This document shows, one piece after another, positions 63,310-64,000 of a stretch of DNA of 64,000 bases. Source of the DNA: Selaginella tamariscina. Lineage: Eukaryota > Streptophyta > Lycopodiopsida > Selaginellales > Selaginellaceae. The notes under the pieces were generated by a model. It had not been told where the DNA came from and did no database searches. It saw only the letters and a list, made by a program, of their open reading frames with translations. The translations under genes and the position numbers were made by a program. The stretch spans positions 488,968 to 552,967 of the forward strand of contig PUQB01000010.1 of the NCBI GenBank assembly GCA_003024785.1. The letters run 5' to 3'. Each line of letters starts with the position of its first letter. The stretch's first letter is position 1.

Positions 63310-64000
63310 GCACACTTGTGGGGTTTGGAGCACCTTGGAAACAAGGAGGCAACTGCAAGCTGGATTACCAACAAGTTTCAAAAGAAGTTGAGAGATGAGC
63401 CCATTGTTGCACCAAAAAGTATGATGCTTGAACTTCAAGTTGCAGTTTCATATAAACAGGCTTGGAGAGGGAAAGAAACAACTACTATAGCAATCCACAA
63501 TGATCATGATGATGCTTATGCACAGCTTGCAGCTTATAAGGATCTACTCCTGGTAGCAATCCAGCCTTTGTGTGCGACATTCAGTAGGATGCCAACAAGA
63601 TTGTTCTCTCTTATGAAGCTTGTATTTTTGGCTAAAGTACTGTAGACCTTTGATCGGCTTGATGGTACTCATCTAAAAGCCAAGTACCTAGGATGCATGC
63701 TTGTAGCTACTACTGTGAATGCCAAAGGCCAATTGTTTCCCCTTGCCTTTGAATAGTTGACGCTAAAAACAATGAAAGCTGGTCTTGGTTTCTTCAACAT
63801 CTAAAGGGACTCTTGGCACCACACATATGTATGCTACATCATACACCTTCTATTTGACAGACAGAAAGGTGTGGTTGACGTGGTTTCCCTTGTTTTCCCC
63901 ACTGTTACCATGGTTTTTGCATGCGACACTTTTCTAAGAACTTCCGCAAGGCTTTCAAGATTATAGAGATGGTTCATCTGTTGTGGAAAGCATGCTGAGC
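63310..64000 (+). mobile_element. Mutator-like (MULE) transposase, broken, running off the window
   Basis: Readings match the plant MuDR/MULE transposase in order: TASWITNKFQKKLRDEP (63345-), VSYKQAWRGKE (63447-), YAQLAAYKDLL (63519-), LDGTHLKAKYLGCMLVATT (63659-) with FPLAFE, NESWSW-like text (63765-), SDRQKG-like text (63860-), then HGFCMRHFSKNFRKAFK and MVHLLWKA near the end. The LDGTHLK block holds the first catalytic Asp. At least three frame changes and a TAG at 63643 break it. The element continues past 64000; terminal repeats were not found. Confidence 0.8.

Noticed and set aside
1..64000. CRISPR arrays, tRNA or rRNA genes
   Set aside because: No regularly spaced identical repeats and no tRNA box signatures were seen on either strand.

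Overview
The window is nuclear DNA from a land plant. The evidence is spliced genes with GT-AG introns, very AT-rich spacers full of dinucleotide microsatellites, plant gene families (peroxisomal 4CL-like ligases, GH28 polygalacturonases, MO25, RING-CH/DUF3675, an OCT-type transporter) and three microRNA156/157 hairpins. The mature forms I read (CGACAGAAGAGAGTGAGCAC, and TGACAGAAGATAGAGAGCAC preceded by C) match, from memory, the forms reported for the lycophyte Selaginella. The second form also occurs in seed plants, so lycophyte is only a hint.

Layout. 0-5.5 kb: AT-rich spacer with a degenerate TTGGTCA repeat. 5.6-7.6 kb (+): 4CL-like acyl-CoA ligase copy 1, ending SKL, with nine one-base frame breaks. 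10.9-12.9 kb (+): RING-CH membrane E3 ligase. 13-19.3 kb: non-coding spacer that is a diverged 3.6 kb duplication with an inverted core. 19.5-22.2 kb (-): two tandem PEBP genes of the bacterial YbhB-like type. 22-29 kb: AT-rich desert with local repeats. 29-36.2 kb (-): a microRNA locus with one miR156 hairpin, two miR157-type hairpins, a TATA box and a series of small exon-like segments on the same strand. 37.4-38.9 kb (-): GC-rich intronless OCT/MFS transporter, divergent from 39.3-42.6 kb (+), an intact 12-exon 4CL-like ligase ending SRL. 44.0-50.4 kb (+): two tandem polygalacturonases with ten exons each, including a 21-nt microexon. 50.4-58.9 kb: repeat-derived DNA with a Ty3/gypsy chromodomain relic. 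59.0-59.5 kb (+): an unidentified spliced gene fragment. 59.5-61.6 kb (-): an 11-exon MO25-like scaffold gene. 63.3-64 kb (+): a broken Mutator-like transposase running off the window.

Nearly every gene has one or more single-base frame breaks, mostly one base missing, while splice sites, catalytic motifs and full family lengths are kept and in-frame nonsense changes are absent. This pattern fits uncorrected long-read sequence better than gene death, so I annotate these as genes and note each break. Exon coordinates were worked out by hand from splice signals, reading frame and family similarity. The genes do not form a pathway cluster. The functional groupings are the two peroxisomal ligases, the PEBP and polygalacturonase tandem pairs, and the clustered microRNAs.
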